Origin: Hypericum androsaemum
Lineage: Eukaryota; Streptophyta; Magnoliopsida; Malpighiales; Hypericaceae
Assembly (NCBI GenBank): GCA_963995505.1
Contig: OZ023189.1
Coordinates: 16,019,495 to 16,083,494 of the forward strand
DNA: 64,000 nt
Direction of reading: 5' to 3'
Shown: positions 35,995-48,320 of the stretch, in pieces
Layout: every line of letters begins with the position of its first letter
Position numbering within the stretch: position 1 is the first letter of the stretch
Notes under the pieces: generated by a model
What the model saw: only the letters and a program-made list of their open reading frames with translations
What the model was told of the DNA's origin: nothing
Database searches by the model: none
Translations under genes and position numbers: made by a program

Positions 35995-38900
35995 AAAAAA
36001 AAATAAGTTTATCAATCCCTAATATTTTTAGCAAGCGAAAATAATCCGACCAATATGAAAATTTTGGGCCACTAAATAATTTGATTGAGCCACATAGTAT
36101 AATATAAAAGTAGACATCACTAGATACAAGGGGCCGACCTTGTCTAGTCACAAATATTGAACCCTGTATCCGATATTTTTTATGTCCTATTGGGAAGAAA
36201 AAGAAAATAATTGTCTCGGCCCCTTCCCCAAATAATGGAACGGCAAATATCGTTTTCGCGTGGAGCAAACAAACGTTAACAAGTAAAACCATGATCAAGT
36301 TACACGTGAAGCTTGTGAAATTAAAAAGGCCATCAAAAAGACTAAATAAGCGACACCTGTCCCGCAATTACCGCCCCCTTAATTTTCGCTTTAGCGTTCC
36401 ATCAAAAAGACTTTTTTGCTTTAGTATAATAATATTTTGCTTGTAGCAATTTTATCCATAGAAAGAGAAATAAAAGTTATTTATTAACCAATGTGAATTC
36501 CCCCTGAGATCTATGATTGCCTGGCACGAAAATTTCTGAAAGTGGAAGTTGCTTCATTTTTCCCCAAAATGTACATGATCGCTCGATTCTCCTAACCAGG
36601 ATGAAAGATAAAGTTCGAAATATCAAAAATTGAATGTTGACACAGCCCGGAATACAAATTCCTAGGGGAGTAAGAGGAAATACATCTTAAGTACGCCAAT
36701 TGATAGATATGAGAGAATTAATATCCGATCCACAAGAACAAATAATTAATTTACCTATTCCAAGTAATTTACATGAAAGACATCTTAATCTCTACTCGCA
36801 CTTGGATTGGACCTATATCAGTTAAAACGCATATATGTTGGATCGGATCGGTTAACTAATTTGGCTTTTGTGAAAGGATGTACACATATCTTGCCCACAC
36901 GGAACAACAACCATATAAATGTCAAAAAAGGAACAACAAACATATAGAAATGGTTAAAGCCGTTAACTAGTTAAGCTTTACGGGTTAATTATAATCAGAG
37001 GTTACAGTCTTACATAAACATGCTATTGTCGATGCGCTTTGGAGAAACTTTTATTACGGGCGTTGGTACATGGCTCCTTGTCCTTAATTTAGAGATGTTA
37101 GTTTCCTGTAAAAAACTTCGGGACGTTAATAAGGTTGAGTTTTATTCGGTTTAAAGGTTTTGGCCGATAAAATGAAACAGATGCTGACATAGTTTATTCA
37201 AAAAATACAAACTAGTATCATGGTTGCACTTGAAACTATCAGTTTGACGTGTCGTGATTAAAGTTTAGAGAAGCGGTTTCATCGATTGGACAATTTTGAA
37301 ATTTAAACCTTATAAACCTGTTTTAAAAAAGTGAGCAACATGCAAAGGAACAAAGACTATCAAACACAAAAAAATTGAAAAATATTTTACGAAGTCAAAT
37401 GAATAAATAGCTCCATTTTTACAAAGACACCAACATATGATTGCCGTTATTGGGGATAATATGATATCGTATAAAAACATGCGAAAAGAAATTATTTCAC
37501 ACATTAGCAAACAAATAGAGGAAAAAAGTCTATATTTTCTAAATTACTTTACACATTAGTATGATATACAGATATGAACATGAAGGGTCATACAAACATA
37601 ACGGGTGAAATAATTGTGGGCCTTTGTGTTATAGATTTATTATTAATTGTAGGCCTTTGTGTTATAGATTTATTATTAATCTTGTAGGGGATCGGAGGTT
37701 AAATTGATATTTTGGTTAAAAGTAACATATATATTTTACAAATAAAAAATCGTTTTATATTGCATCGGATTCATGGTTTGGCGGTTTTATAAAAGTTACT
37801 AACTATGAAACCATTAGTAGAAACTATAAAATTTCCCCTCAATTTCACATTGAATAATCGAGCAAACTAAATAATGAGTCTCCACACAAAAATACTGAAT
37901 AATAAGAATTAGTTTTAGTGGTAAATTTACGAATTAAATGTATCTTCTTGGTTTTAATCATTTTTTTAAATTGCGGTTTCACCGACGGCGACCAGTCATA
38001 CCACTATCCTGGACAAATATCTGATCGATTTATGTCCAAAAATCAAAGCGGGTTGATTGCTCAAAATTTGATTGGATCACTCGGTCAGACACTATCAGAT
38101 CACCCGATTTGTCCGGTCAGCCACGCGATGAGCACATAGCGAACTATTCTTTCGCCCATTACTAAAGAATACCGTGTGCTCGCCGCAAATAGTGGCATAC
38201 ACGTATTTTTGGAGGGATGCCCCTACAGTGGGTGCCCCAAAGAAGGAAAAAAATTAAATCAACACCTCGACTTCCACATGCAAGTGTGTACATCACTTTT
38301 AGATCACAATAAACTTATTTTTTTAACAATTCTCGATAATATGTTAACTAAATCAAGCAAATTTGACTATTAATCAAACAAGAAAACTGTATCATCAACT
38401 TCAAGTATTTCTAAACTTGTTAACTTAATTTTTGAAGGTTTTGTTTGGATAAATTGTACACAAAATTTATGAATATTTGAACTTATTTGGTATTTACAAT
38501 TTTAATGCTAAATTAAATTTAGTTCACCATTTTAAATAATTATTTGTATTAAAAGAAAAGGTTCAAGTCTGACTAGCAATTCGACTGAGTAGACTGAGTG
38601 AACCGAAAAAATAAAAGATTTCTGAATTGTCTCATGGTTCAATTTTAAAAATATTGTTTTTAGTGATAAATATTAAATTTCAGTTCGATATCTCAGAATA
38701 TTAACAGTATCGTCTTGTAATTGAGGTTTTATCGAGGAAAAAAGTTCTTCAAAATGAAAAAGACCTGGCGGTTCAGCTCCTCCGGCTAAAGTGCAAACTA
38801 ATTAAAGTGGTAGCGTCGATAGTGAACGTTCCTAGGAATTCGCAGTCAACAATTAACATTTGGCAACCAAGTACTTTTAAGCATGTAGTAACATTATTAT

Positions 38901-41346
38901 TGTGTTTGTTATTTCTTAGTGTCGAAGGAATTAAGAGGGTCGAGAGGAATCAGGCACGGCTCTTCCCTGTTGTCTGCTCTTAGGGTTAGGTATCTATGAA
39001 CGGTATACATTTCCCAATCATTACCTTTTCCTCACATCGCAGTCAACTAGAGTAACTATATTTAACTAATCTCCACTTCTTTTCCAATTGCTTCTGTTCA
39101 TTAGAGTTTCGTAACAGTTGTAAAGTCACTGCATTAATAATTCTGTCTACTGGCTGGACAAGTGCACATGTATATATCATGCTCATTATTGATACTGGTG
39201 ACACAAGATATTGTATAGTGGTATCAACCTTGAGACAGGTTTTGATATTGTTGAGGTACTTTTTTTCTTTTTGCGAATTTTTCTCACAGAATTTTACTGC
39301 AAGAATATTTTATCGAGGCCGGCGGCAGCAACCTTGAAAGAGTGGATCCCATGTCATATGGAAAGAGTAGTAACCACGGGAGGTTGGGCTACGGGTAAGA
39401 TATTTATTTAGGATGTAATTATGCTTTATTTTGTATTTATATATCAGGACTTGCCCCTCTATTTAAAAAAAAAGTAATAGCCACTAATGAAGAGTTGATT
39501 TAAGTTATAAAATACTTGAATTTCTTAAAAAATTTCAGAGTTCTTCCTAATACGAAATATACTATTAGGAGAGCAGCTTGTAATAATAATGTAGGGAAAA
39601 TTTTGTTGTCTTTTAGAATATGATTCGACTTGAACGATGATTAGTTGACCGACGAGTGTTTGAATATACAATAACTAGTTTTGATATATATAAAAAAAGA
39701 GGAACACTTGTAATAATTGACGCAAAAAAAAGTTGTTTCAATGTAAGCATTAATCTTAGTACCGGTATGTTACCATTAAACTCTTGATTTAATATGTAGG
39801 TTGCCCTCCAAAAGCAAAGCTGCGTTATAACTAATAGCACGAAAATTAGGCTAATCAGCCCTTAACTAAGACGTACAAATTAATTAATACAAACAACGAA
39901 TACCATTTGTGCGGGAGGATACACTAATTCAACGGCTTCTGCTCTTTCGAGCTTTTCAAACTTAACTTTCCAATTAAGAAAACAAATTCGTTCGTTTTCA
40001 GTATTGATAATAAATAGAAAATAACGTCTCTGCCCACAATACTTTATCGTTGTAAATTAACTTTTGGGGTGTGACTATGAATTCAATAGCGAAAAAGAAA
40101 GTAAACCATGGGCCAACCTGACACAAGGGAAGTTTCCAACAAAATTCCCAAATATTTCTTGGTAATATAAATATTTTAAAAACCCTAAAAGAGAAATAAA
40201 GCAAAAGTTTGGAAAAGTAGATTGTATTTTGTAGATGGGACAGCTAATATAAGTTGCTTTTAACGTAGTGGAATAGCAAGAGGACAAGTAAGTGGAGTTG
40301 AAAGGTGAGGCTGTAAAAGTTGCCGGTTCCAATTAAAATTTCGTCCATAAAATTAAATGGAAATGAGCGAATACATAATCCCTTCGCAATACTAAAAAAT
40401 CAATTAACTAATAATATATATATATATATATACCTGCTGGTCAATCCAGTTGATTACTGGAAACAAGACCAAGAGATGAAACCCTTGAATTATTGCAGAC
40501 AGTTGAAGATTCTAAAAGAGAAACATGTAACTAAGAAAATTGCCGGTTACAAAATTAAAAAATTCGAAGCAAAAAGTATACGTGGATGTTAAATTACACG
40601 AGATCCCTGAATATTTGGCCATGTTATACAAAGAACATTCCTTAGACATTCCTTAAGACCAAAATTTTAACAAGTCTAATACTATTTATTTGACTCTAAA
40701 TACGAGAGTTAAATGATAAAAAAAATATTCCTTAGACAAGCAGCTAGTATCTTCTAGCACTGCTTTTTAGGGTTTATTTCTTACTGCCCAAGAGAACTCG
40801 TTAATTAAAGAACCAAGAAGACGTGGTTACTGGGTTACCAACTTTCCTAGCCGTTTAATTAACCCTGGTATATATGTGGGAAAATATTAAAAATCTAAGC
40901 TTCGAAGACTCCAAGGGTAAACAACATTAACTCGTACCTGAGGGATCGGATTTGGTCCTGGAGGCCAAATCCAGCACGCTGCTGGAGGATTTTTATTAAA
41001 GAACACACGGAGACTAGATGTATGAGTAGGCTAAAAAAGAAAAGAGCAAAAAATATTAATTGTATGAAAATAAAAAAGTTTATTAACGACGATATTTTTT
41101 AAAAATATTTCTTTAAATTTACAGCTCTTGAATTTATCTAATTTTTTTCATACAGCAAGTACCCTGAAAGGGAAACTGCACCGGTACATCGATTGGCGTA
41201 ATTAACTTAATTAACACTTCTTAATTATTTTGGCTAAACAAACCAATCCCAAATTACAACAACGTACACTTAATTTCTTAAGAATCGTGAGAGAGAGAGA
41301 GTATAGAAAATGGTTTAAGAACCCAAATGAGAAATTATGACGAGCT
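35995..41346. other. Long AT-rich gene-poor stretch
   Basis: No gene is supported. A 34-bp unit (GGCCTTTGTGTTATAG...) is duplicated in tandem at 37619-37685. A short (TA)n run lies at 40412-40431. Several 60-90 residue open frames exist but none resembles a known family or has gene-like composition. Confidence 0.5.
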
Positions 41347-41970
41347 TTAGCCATTAATCTTCTTCTGCTTCTTGAGCTCCTTATAGAACTTCTGGATGAA
41401 CTCCTCCGCCTTCATATCCACGTAACCATTGTCGTCCTCCTCGGCTTCCCTCAACGGGAACGGCGAGTCCGTTATCCTCAGCTGCCTCACCGCCGGGCTC
41501 CTCCCGAACCCGGGAAGATACGGCGACGCCTCCACTGCCTCCCCGCTGCCGTCATTGTTCAGCATCTCCAGCGCCAGCTTAACGGCGTTCACCGTCGCGC
41601 CGTCATCCTCCGTCTTCGGCTCATGGAATACGCACCCGAAGAAGTTGGCAGCTCCGTGGCCGTGGCGGCGCTTGCTACTACCGCTGCTCCCATTCCACGG
41701 GAGGAACTGGTAGTACTGTGGGGTGTTGCTGCAGCTGAACTCGTACTCGCGGGGCGGGGCGACGGACGACTGGTCGTAAAGGCGGCTATTCGGGTGGTGG
41801 CCGTGGTGGTGGTGGTGGAACATGAGGTTGTGGATTGCCTTAGTGGCGATCTTGTTGCCTCGCTTAAGAAGCAAGCTTAGGTCGAGGAGGAGCTTGCTCT
41901 TGGACACGCCTTTCTTTATCATGAAGAGTATAACCCGTACGATGTCTCGTACTCGCTTCCCTATTTCCAT
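41347..41970 (-). CDS. DUF761 protein (cotton-fibre-expressed / AVR9-Cf-9 rapidly elicited 146-like)
   Basis: Intronless gene of 207 residues. Its biochemical role is unknown; relatives were described as elicitor-induced or fibre-expressed. Visible parts: basic amphipathic start (MEIGKRVRDIVRVILFM), a His-rich stretch (HHHHHGHH, about 52-59), the conserved EYEFSCSNTP (76-85), an acidic middle, and the C-terminal DUF761 motif VDMKAEEFIQKFYKELKKQ followed by the stop. The ATG is 14 bp downstream of a stop in the same frame region and about 130 bp downstream of a TATA-like box at 42102-42109. The coding DNA is much richer in GC than its surroundings. Confidence 0.85.
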   Translation of the reverse strand: MEIGKRVRDIVRVILFMIKKGVSKSKLLLDLSLLLKRGNKIATKAIHNLMFHHHHHGHHPNSRLYDQSSVAPPREYEFSCSNTPQYYQFLPWNGSSGSSKRRHGHGAANFFGCVFHEPKTEDDGATVNAVKLALEMLNNDGSGEAVEASPYLPGFGRSPAVRQLRITDSPFPLREAEEDDNGYVDMKAEEFIQKFYKELKKQKKING

Positions 41971-42101
41971 TTTTGGGGGATGTGGATTCTATTACAAGAC
42001 AGGTTCTGGTCTTTTTCTTTCTTGTTGGGTTTGAGGGTGTTATTGTCTTTTTTATGTTTCTTTGGTTTTGGGACGAGAGTAAGAGAGGGGGTATGGGGAG
42101 G

Positions 42102-42109
42102 TATTTAAA
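42102..42109 (-). promoter_or_regulatory. Probable TATA box of the DUF761 gene
   Basis: The minus strand reads TTTAAATA inside a GC-richer context, about 135 bp upstream of the ATG. The call rests on sequence and position. Confidence 0.4.
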
Positions 42110-42324
42110 GGGGGAGATTGGAGGTGGGTGGAGGGCAAAATAGGAAAATGTTGTACAAATAAAGTGTACTAGAGCTACCACTGGATGCACGGACTTTTTT
42201 AGATACTTTGGTCCGGGTGTTAATTATTGGACTGATCATTTTCTGGCCACGTAATCTTCTCTTTCGTACGAAGTAATGTCACGTGATCATGTTAGGTTGT
42301 CAATAAGATATTCAATTTTTTTTT

Positions 42325-45300
42325 GAAGGAAAACGAACCAAGTATATTATAGATTAGGTAGGGAAATTTGTGAACAGAAGAGCATCTAGTTCTTCCGGGG
42401 GAACTACAACCCAGTCCCCAGGAAGAGAATCGAGCCTACAAATCTTACAAACCCAATCCGAGACAAAGTTCTGAGACCTACAAATGAGACGTAAAGAACA
42501 ACTAGGTAAATTATCCAACAAAGATCTAATCCTAAGCACAAGATGTTCGACATGCCAAAAGACCAAAGATGTTGGATCATTGACAAAGTTGTAGGCTAAC
42601 AAGCAATCAGTCTCTACAGCGGTAGGTTGGGCGCGAAACTTCACACGAATCAGCTGAAGGGCAAGTTCCAATGCGAGAAGTTCAGCTTCCAAAGGAGAAG
42701 CTGCACAAACCACAAGCGTCTGACCTCCTATAATAAGGCCTAGGTGATTTCTTGTAACCACAGCCATCCCAGCAGGAGATGAAACATCCTTCCAAGAGGC
42801 ATCGCATTTGAGCTTCATAGCATCTAGACTTGGAGCATTCCATGAAGCAGGGGTTGATCTTAGATTGGTAAAACTCTGCAGGTCTTTAACCTGCAAAAAT
42901 TCATAACAGTAATCAGTGACTGAATTCAATGTTGTAATCGGATCAATGCGAGCATTATCAAACAAAAACTTGTTCTTAGCTATCCATATATTCCAACAAA
43001 GCGACATAGCTAGAGCAAGAAGGTCATGATCCCCAGAAAATTGCAGCAACTTATACACAAAATTCAGCTAAGTGCAGAAAGTAGGATGCAAATCAGGCCT
43101 AAACTTCAGACCAAAAGGACTAGCTAGCCACGTAGCTCTAGCGTGAGGGCATTCAAACAAGATATGGAGAACAGATTCATCAGCTAAAGTGCAAACTTGG
43201 CATAAAAGAGACTGAGACATGTGTCTCCTAAAAAGATTAGCAAAGGTGGGAATAGCATTTCTAATCAGTCTCCACACAAAATTTTGCAACTTGGGGGGGG
43301 GGGGGGGGGGGATTTTATGCTTCCAAACTCGCTTCCAGGTACCTGAATCAAAAGGAGAAAGGTTATTATCAATGTATAGGACATTCAAGGAGCACATATA
43401 AATTTTCTTCAAAATGTAATAACCCCTCTTGACAGAATAACGTCCATCGTTACTAAATTTCCAAAGTAAAGCATCAGGAGAGTTCAAGTTACCTAAGCAG
43501 ATACTATTAATCGCAGATAATTCAGCAGGAGAGAAAAATGTTGAATTAAATCAGTCCTCCAGGAGCCAGAAGACAACGAAATCAGATCAAACACAGCATT
43601 AAGACAATTAGGCCGAACAAGCCTAAAATTAACCATGGCATTTGGTAAATTCGAAACCCACGGATCCTGCCAAATATCAATCGACTTACCATCACCAATT
43701 TTGTAAAATAAGCCCTCCTTGAGAGCCTTCTTACCCACACAAAGACTACTCCAAATCCAACATGGCCTTGGACCTTTTGAAGCAGCCAGTAAGTCAGAAT
43801 TGCAGAAGTAGAGCCCTTTTAAGACACGAAAGCAGAGGGAGTCTTGGTTCGGAAATAACCTCCACACCTATTTAGCAAGCAGAGCCAAGTTAAAAATTCG
43901 TATATCTTTCAAACCCAAACCTCCCTCATTCTTGGAACAAGTCAGCTTGTACCAACTGAGCCAGTGCACCTTCCGCTTGTCTACATCCTCGGACCACTAG
44001 AATTTGGCCATCAAACTGTTGAGCTTAGTACAAAAGAAAACAGGAAAGAGTAAGCACTGCATTATGTAATAAGGGATGGAGGAAAGCACAGACTTGATCA
44101 AAGTCTCCCTCCCAGACATGGACAATAGCTTTTGTTTTCAACTTCTAGTCTTCGCAAGCATCTTTTCAAAGATAAACTGCAAAGCATCATTCTTAGATCT
44201 TCCCCAAATGGATGGGAGACCTAAGTACTTATCATCCAGAGGCCTGCATTTGAAGAATATCAACAATCATTCGTCTAGAAGTAGCAGGTTCACAATTAGA
44301 GAATAGAATGCTGGACTTATAGAAATTAATAGACTGTCCAGAGATGCCCAAAAATTTGACCAGAAGAGACTTAATACACCTGGCTTCAGTAATAGAAGCA
44401 TTACAAAAAATTAAAGTATCATCCACAAACAAGATATGGGTAAGAGCAGGACAATGATGACTTAACTTGAAGCCCTGCAAAGCACCTAAAACCTTAGCAT
44501 GATTAATAAAGTGGGAAAGGGCATCCGAAATAAGCAAAAATAGAAAAGGGGAGAGAGGGTCCCCTTGTCTAATACCACATGAAGCATCAAATAAACAAAG
44601 AGGTTGACCGTTAAAAAGGATGCAATAAGAGGTAGAGGAAAGACAGCTCATAACACATGCAATCCATCTAGAAGGAAAACCAAGCTTAAACATGATTAGT
44701 TTCAAAAAGTTCCAGTCAACCAAATCATAAGTTTTCTTTAAATCTAACTTAATGGCCATATAATTAGAAGTTTTCCGTTTAGACATCTTGAGACAATGAA
44801 AAGCTTCATGAGCCAAAATGATATTATCTTGAATACTTCTGTTCTTGACAAAAGCACCCTGGCTTTTAGAGATAAGACTCCCCATCCAAGGACTCAAGCA
44901 ATTAGCAAACACTTTAAAATACACTTTGTAAGCAAAGTTGCATAAGCTAATAGGGCGAAAACCATAGATGTTAGAGGGATTTTTTGACTTGGGAATCAGA
45001 GAAATATAAGTCCTATTGAGCTCGCAAGGAACATCAGCTGTAGCAAAAAGATTCAACACAAGCTGAAAAAGGTCATCTTTTATAATGGCCCAAAATTTCT
45101 GGAAGAAAATACCAGAGAAACTATCGGGACCAGGAGACTTGGTTCCATCCATGCCAAAAATAGCAGCACGAACTTCCTCAAAAGCAATAGGCTTAAGTAA
45201 ATCCACATACATATCAACAGAAACCAAATGAGGAATGCAATCTAAAATGCAAGTAAGATCATCAATGGGAACTTGAGTAAACAAATCCTGAAAATGATTA

Positions 45301-45640
45301 AACACAAGATCCTGCAAAACACACTCCTCCTCAATCCAAGAACTATCATCGATTTGGAGCTTAACTACCTGGTTAACCTACCTTCGTTGAGTGGCAATTG
45401 TGTAAAAAAAGAAGGTGTTATGGTCACCCCAATAAAGCCAATTGACACGCGACCTTTGATGCCAAAAGATCTCTTCTTTTTCGTAGAGGGAGGCCAATTC
45501 CCTTTTGAGAAGCACCTCCCGATCTTTACATTGTGCAGCATGGTTGCGCAATTGAACCAAAAGGAGCTCAGCAGTCAATTCCTCAATTCTGGCCTTCCTT
45601 TTACCACACAAAGTTTTACTCCATAAAAGCAAGTTAGAAG
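42325..45640 (-). mobile_element. Decayed, 5'-truncated L1-type LINE (RT, zf-RVT and RNase H regions)
   Basis: On the minus strand the order is: pre-RT segment (45632 on, ending KEEIFWHQRSRVNWLYWGD), reverse transcriptase (to about 44230; YGFRPISLCNFAYK, GIRQGDPLSPFLFL, and FVDDTLIF in place of F/YADD), zinc-binding zf-RVT region (43487-43068; FVWRLIRNAIPTFANLF, CQVCTLADESVLHILFECP), and an RNase H domain (43058-42354; LKCDASWK, EAELLALELAL, TDCLLA). It is interrupted by an in-frame stop near 45375, a frameshift near 44235 and further stops around 43870-44150. A T9 run at 42316-42324 is the remnant of the poly(A) tail. The endonuclease end is missing. Not active. Confidence 0.9.
43294..43311. 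repeat. Poly(G) tract inside the LINE
   Basis: A run of about 18 G on the plus strand, C on the coding strand of the LINE, where it makes a Pro run before KLQNFVWRLI. Such a tract is prone to slippage and sequencing error, so the exact length is uncertain. Confidence 0.8.
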
Positions 45641-46367
45641 AACAAAAGGCAACTTTTTTCTTGAAGATGGTGTTTATTTGAAGGATTATTTATAGATGGT
45701 GTTGGGATTCGCAAAATAGATAAAACATAATGATGTTTTGGAAGAAGAAGAGTCTTTTTTAGAACAATAAATAAGAAGAGTCTGATAGCCCCTCACGCAT
45801 TGGATGAGTTTGATAAGGTATACAATCCACGAATGTCTTATTTTCGCTCTTTGTGACGATAATATGGGAAATTTAGTTGCATCTTAATCTGGCAATCTTT
45901 GAGAGCACAATATGTAATTAATTACCAACTTCTGGTGTATTCAATTCTCTTTGATGTACATGAATAATTTAGTCTAATAATTTTATCACCAAAATCTAGT
46001 GCTCTACCTAGATTCAGGTGTTTGGATTGAGTACGGAGAGAGGGGAGGTTTCTGTTCTGTACGTGGTCTAATATAGGCCTTTAATCTTGATAACTAGGCG
46101 CCGGTCAGAGATCTGACGATTTTAATTATATAGGGCTATTTTTGTCTTTTACCCCTCACTTTATCTCTTTACTTTTCTCTCTCCTCACTCATTTTCCCAA
46201 ATTTCTTTCCCGTCTCCTCCCTCCCTCTCTCTCTCAACCCTAAATTAAATTGAACACAGAGACAAGCATCGGAAGATGACGTTGACCACCACTCCACTGT
46301 CGACCACCACTCCGATGCCGACGAGGAGCAGGCCGGAGTCCGATTGTGAAGAAGGGGTGACAGTGAG
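45641..46367. other. Intergenic stretch, nothing recognised
   Basis: AT-rich up to about 46190, then a CT-rich and GC-richer segment (46190-46367) that leads into the 177-bp repeat and may belong to the same repeat family. Confidence 0.45.
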
Positions 46368-46895
46368 AAGTAGTCGATAGGTGTTGGTTAGAGAGCCACA
46401 ACTTCTTACGCCTGAGTTTGATTGATGTGATTTAAGTTGATATGTGAAGCTGAGACATATATCTACAATTTTATAGTTTATGACTTCTCCAAATTTAGAG
46501 TATAAGGATGTCAAAAATACGTTTGAAGTCAAGAGTCAGCTAAGTTATGGCCGATAGGTTTTGGTTGAGGAGCCACAACTTCTTACTCCTAAGTTTGATT
46601 GGGATAATACAAGTTGCTGTATAAAGCTGAGATGTATATCTACAACTTTGAAGTTTATAACTTCTCCAAATTTGAAGTGTAAAAATGTTAAAAATTTGTT
46701 TGGAGTCAAGATTTGACCGAGTTGTGGTTGATAAATTTTGGTTGGGGAGCCACAACTTCTTACTCCGGAGTCCGATCGAGGGGATTCAAGTTTTTGTGCA
46801 TAGTTGAGACATATATCTATAACTTTGAAGTTTGACTTCTCCTAATTTTGAGTGTAAGGATGTCGAAAATACGTTTAAAGTCAATAGTTAACCGA
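46368..46895. repeat. Three tandem copies of a 177-bp unit
   Basis: The phrase GAGCCACAACTTCTTAC occurs at 46393, 46570 and 46747, exactly 177 bp apart. The whole unit (through ACATATATCTACAACTTTGAAG and a TTCTCCAAATTTGAAGTGTAA-like phrase to GTCAAGA) repeats with moderate divergence. It is followed by short copies of GGCATGTCCGGTTA-like phrases up to about 47120. No coding capacity. Confidence 0.85.
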
Positions 46896-47674
46896 GTTAC
46901 AATCGGCAGGAAGGTGTTTGTCAAATGACATGCTCGATTATGTTAAATGGCATGTCCGGTTATGTTAAATGTCATCTTCGATTATAAAAAATGGCATATC
47001 CATGTTCAGTAAATTGACATGCCCGATTTGATAAATTGGCATGTCCGGTTAATATATTTTATATAATAAATTAAATAGTTATTTAAATGGCATGTCCGGT
47101 TATGACTAATAACATGTCCCTGGTGGTTTAATCCCTAGGGCACTCCTTACGCGCTGCATCCAATCAATTATTGTAGGAAAATATTAGACTTTTTTATGTA
47201 TTAGACTCCCTTTGTTTTGCTGGGAAATATTTTTCAGCAGAAAATTCTTTGTGAGAAGTTAATTTCCCTGCTAATTATAGTACTTTGACAGTAAGAAAAA
47301 TATTTTCCGATGAATCATTTTCAGGTGTTTAAAAAAAATTATATGGCAAAACAAACATAGCCTTAACTTCGGGACAATTGCTCAAATGATGAATTTCTTC
47401 AAAATTCTAGATTTATTGCATTAGTAACCTTTTTAAGACTCGGGTCATTTTTTTTTTCAAATGCATGATTGTGTATATATAACAGTAATGTAAGGTGTTC
47501 TTTTTTATATCTCGATTTTTTCTACTGGATTTTATCGGGATAAAATTTTTATGGAGGCTGCAATCGTAACCTCTAACGATGGAATCGTGCATTCGAGGAG
47601 TAATTTTTTTTGCCGACGGTTAGTTGAGAAAGGAAAAATCCCAAATAATGGTGAAGGTTACACTCGAGTAGGGA
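46896..47674. other. Intergenic stretch with short GGCATGTCCGGTT-like repeats
   Basis: Six or so irregular copies of a 'CATGTCCGGTTAT' phrase occur at 46925-47120. The segment 47215-47360 (TTTGCTGGGAAATATTTTTC... GGCAAAACAAACATAGCC) looks like the two ends of a small hAT-type MITE. No gene. Confidence 0.45.
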
Positions 47675-48320
47675 TATGATACCCCATAAATGATATGTAC
47701 TGTCTGAAATGCTTAAGTGATTTGATTTGGCTATCCATATCAACAAGGTGCAGCTTCTTTTCTGGCACACATCTTGAGAGAACTCTAAGCTTAAACACGT
47801 TTGGTCAAGAGTAGGATCAGGATGGGTGACCTCCTAGAAAGTTTTATAGGGTGCGTGCGAGTGAGGACAAAGCACGCTGGAAAAGACCCGTGTTGGTCTG
47901 TAGAGACAGTCAGTCAGATCATGGGATGTTACATTTGGTATTAGAGCATCACCTCGGCTAGTACGGTGTGGTTCGGGTATCGAACACACCGGAAGACGAG
48001 GGATTCTGGGACTGACCGATTCTGGCGCGACGAGGTCGTCGCGTATTTAAGGAGGGGTGAATGTGATACCCCGTAAATGATATGTACTGTCTGAAATGCT
48101 TAAGTGATTTGATTTGGCTATCCATATCAACAAGGTATACCTTCTTTTCTGGCACACATCTTGAGAGAACTCTAAGATTAAACACGTTTGGCCAAGAGTA
48201 GGATCAGGATGGGTGACCTCCTGGGAAGTTTTCCAGGGTGCGTGTGAGTGAGGAGAAAGCACGCTGGAAAAGACCCGTGTTGGTCTGTGGAGACAGTCAG
48301 TTAGATCATGGGGTGTTACA
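47675..48320 (+). mobile_element. Complete Cassandra-type TRIM retrotransposon with 5S-rRNA-like LTRs
   Basis: Two 259-bp LTRs (47675-47933 and 48062-48320), about 93-95% alike by eye, bracket a 128-bp non-coding core. The second LTR begins TGTGATACCCC and both end TGTTACA; the first LTR begins TATGATACCCC, a one-base change of TG. A primer-binding site TGGTATTAGAGC (47936-47947), complementary to initiator tRNA-Met, follows the first LTR, and the purine tract AAGGAGGGGTGAA (48049-48061) precedes the second. Each LTR carries the 3' half of a 5S rRNA gene including the C box GGATGGGTGACCTCCT. Flanks AGGGA and AAGGA match at 4 of 5 bases. Non-autonomous; needs proteins from other elements. Confidence 0.88.
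48161..48232 (+). promoter_or_regulatory. 5S rRNA-like internal pol III promoter segment in the 3' Cassandra LTR
   Basis: Reads GAGAGAACTCTAAGATTAAA, then a divergent A box region, AAGAGTAGGATCAGGATGG and GTGACCTCCTGGGAAGTT, following the 3' half of 5S rRNA. The C box is intact here, while the copy in the 5' LTR (47773-47843) has two changes (CCTAGAAAG). The A box differs from true 5S genes, so it is not itself a 5S rRNA gene. Confidence 0.75.

Noticed and set aside
46368..46895. Centromeric satellite
   Set aside because: Only three diverged copies in a gene-bearing region; the monomer length alone is not proof.
47773..48232. Two apparent 5S rRNA genes
   Set aside because: Only the 3' half is similar to 5S, and each copy lies at the same place inside an LTR, as in Cassandra elements.
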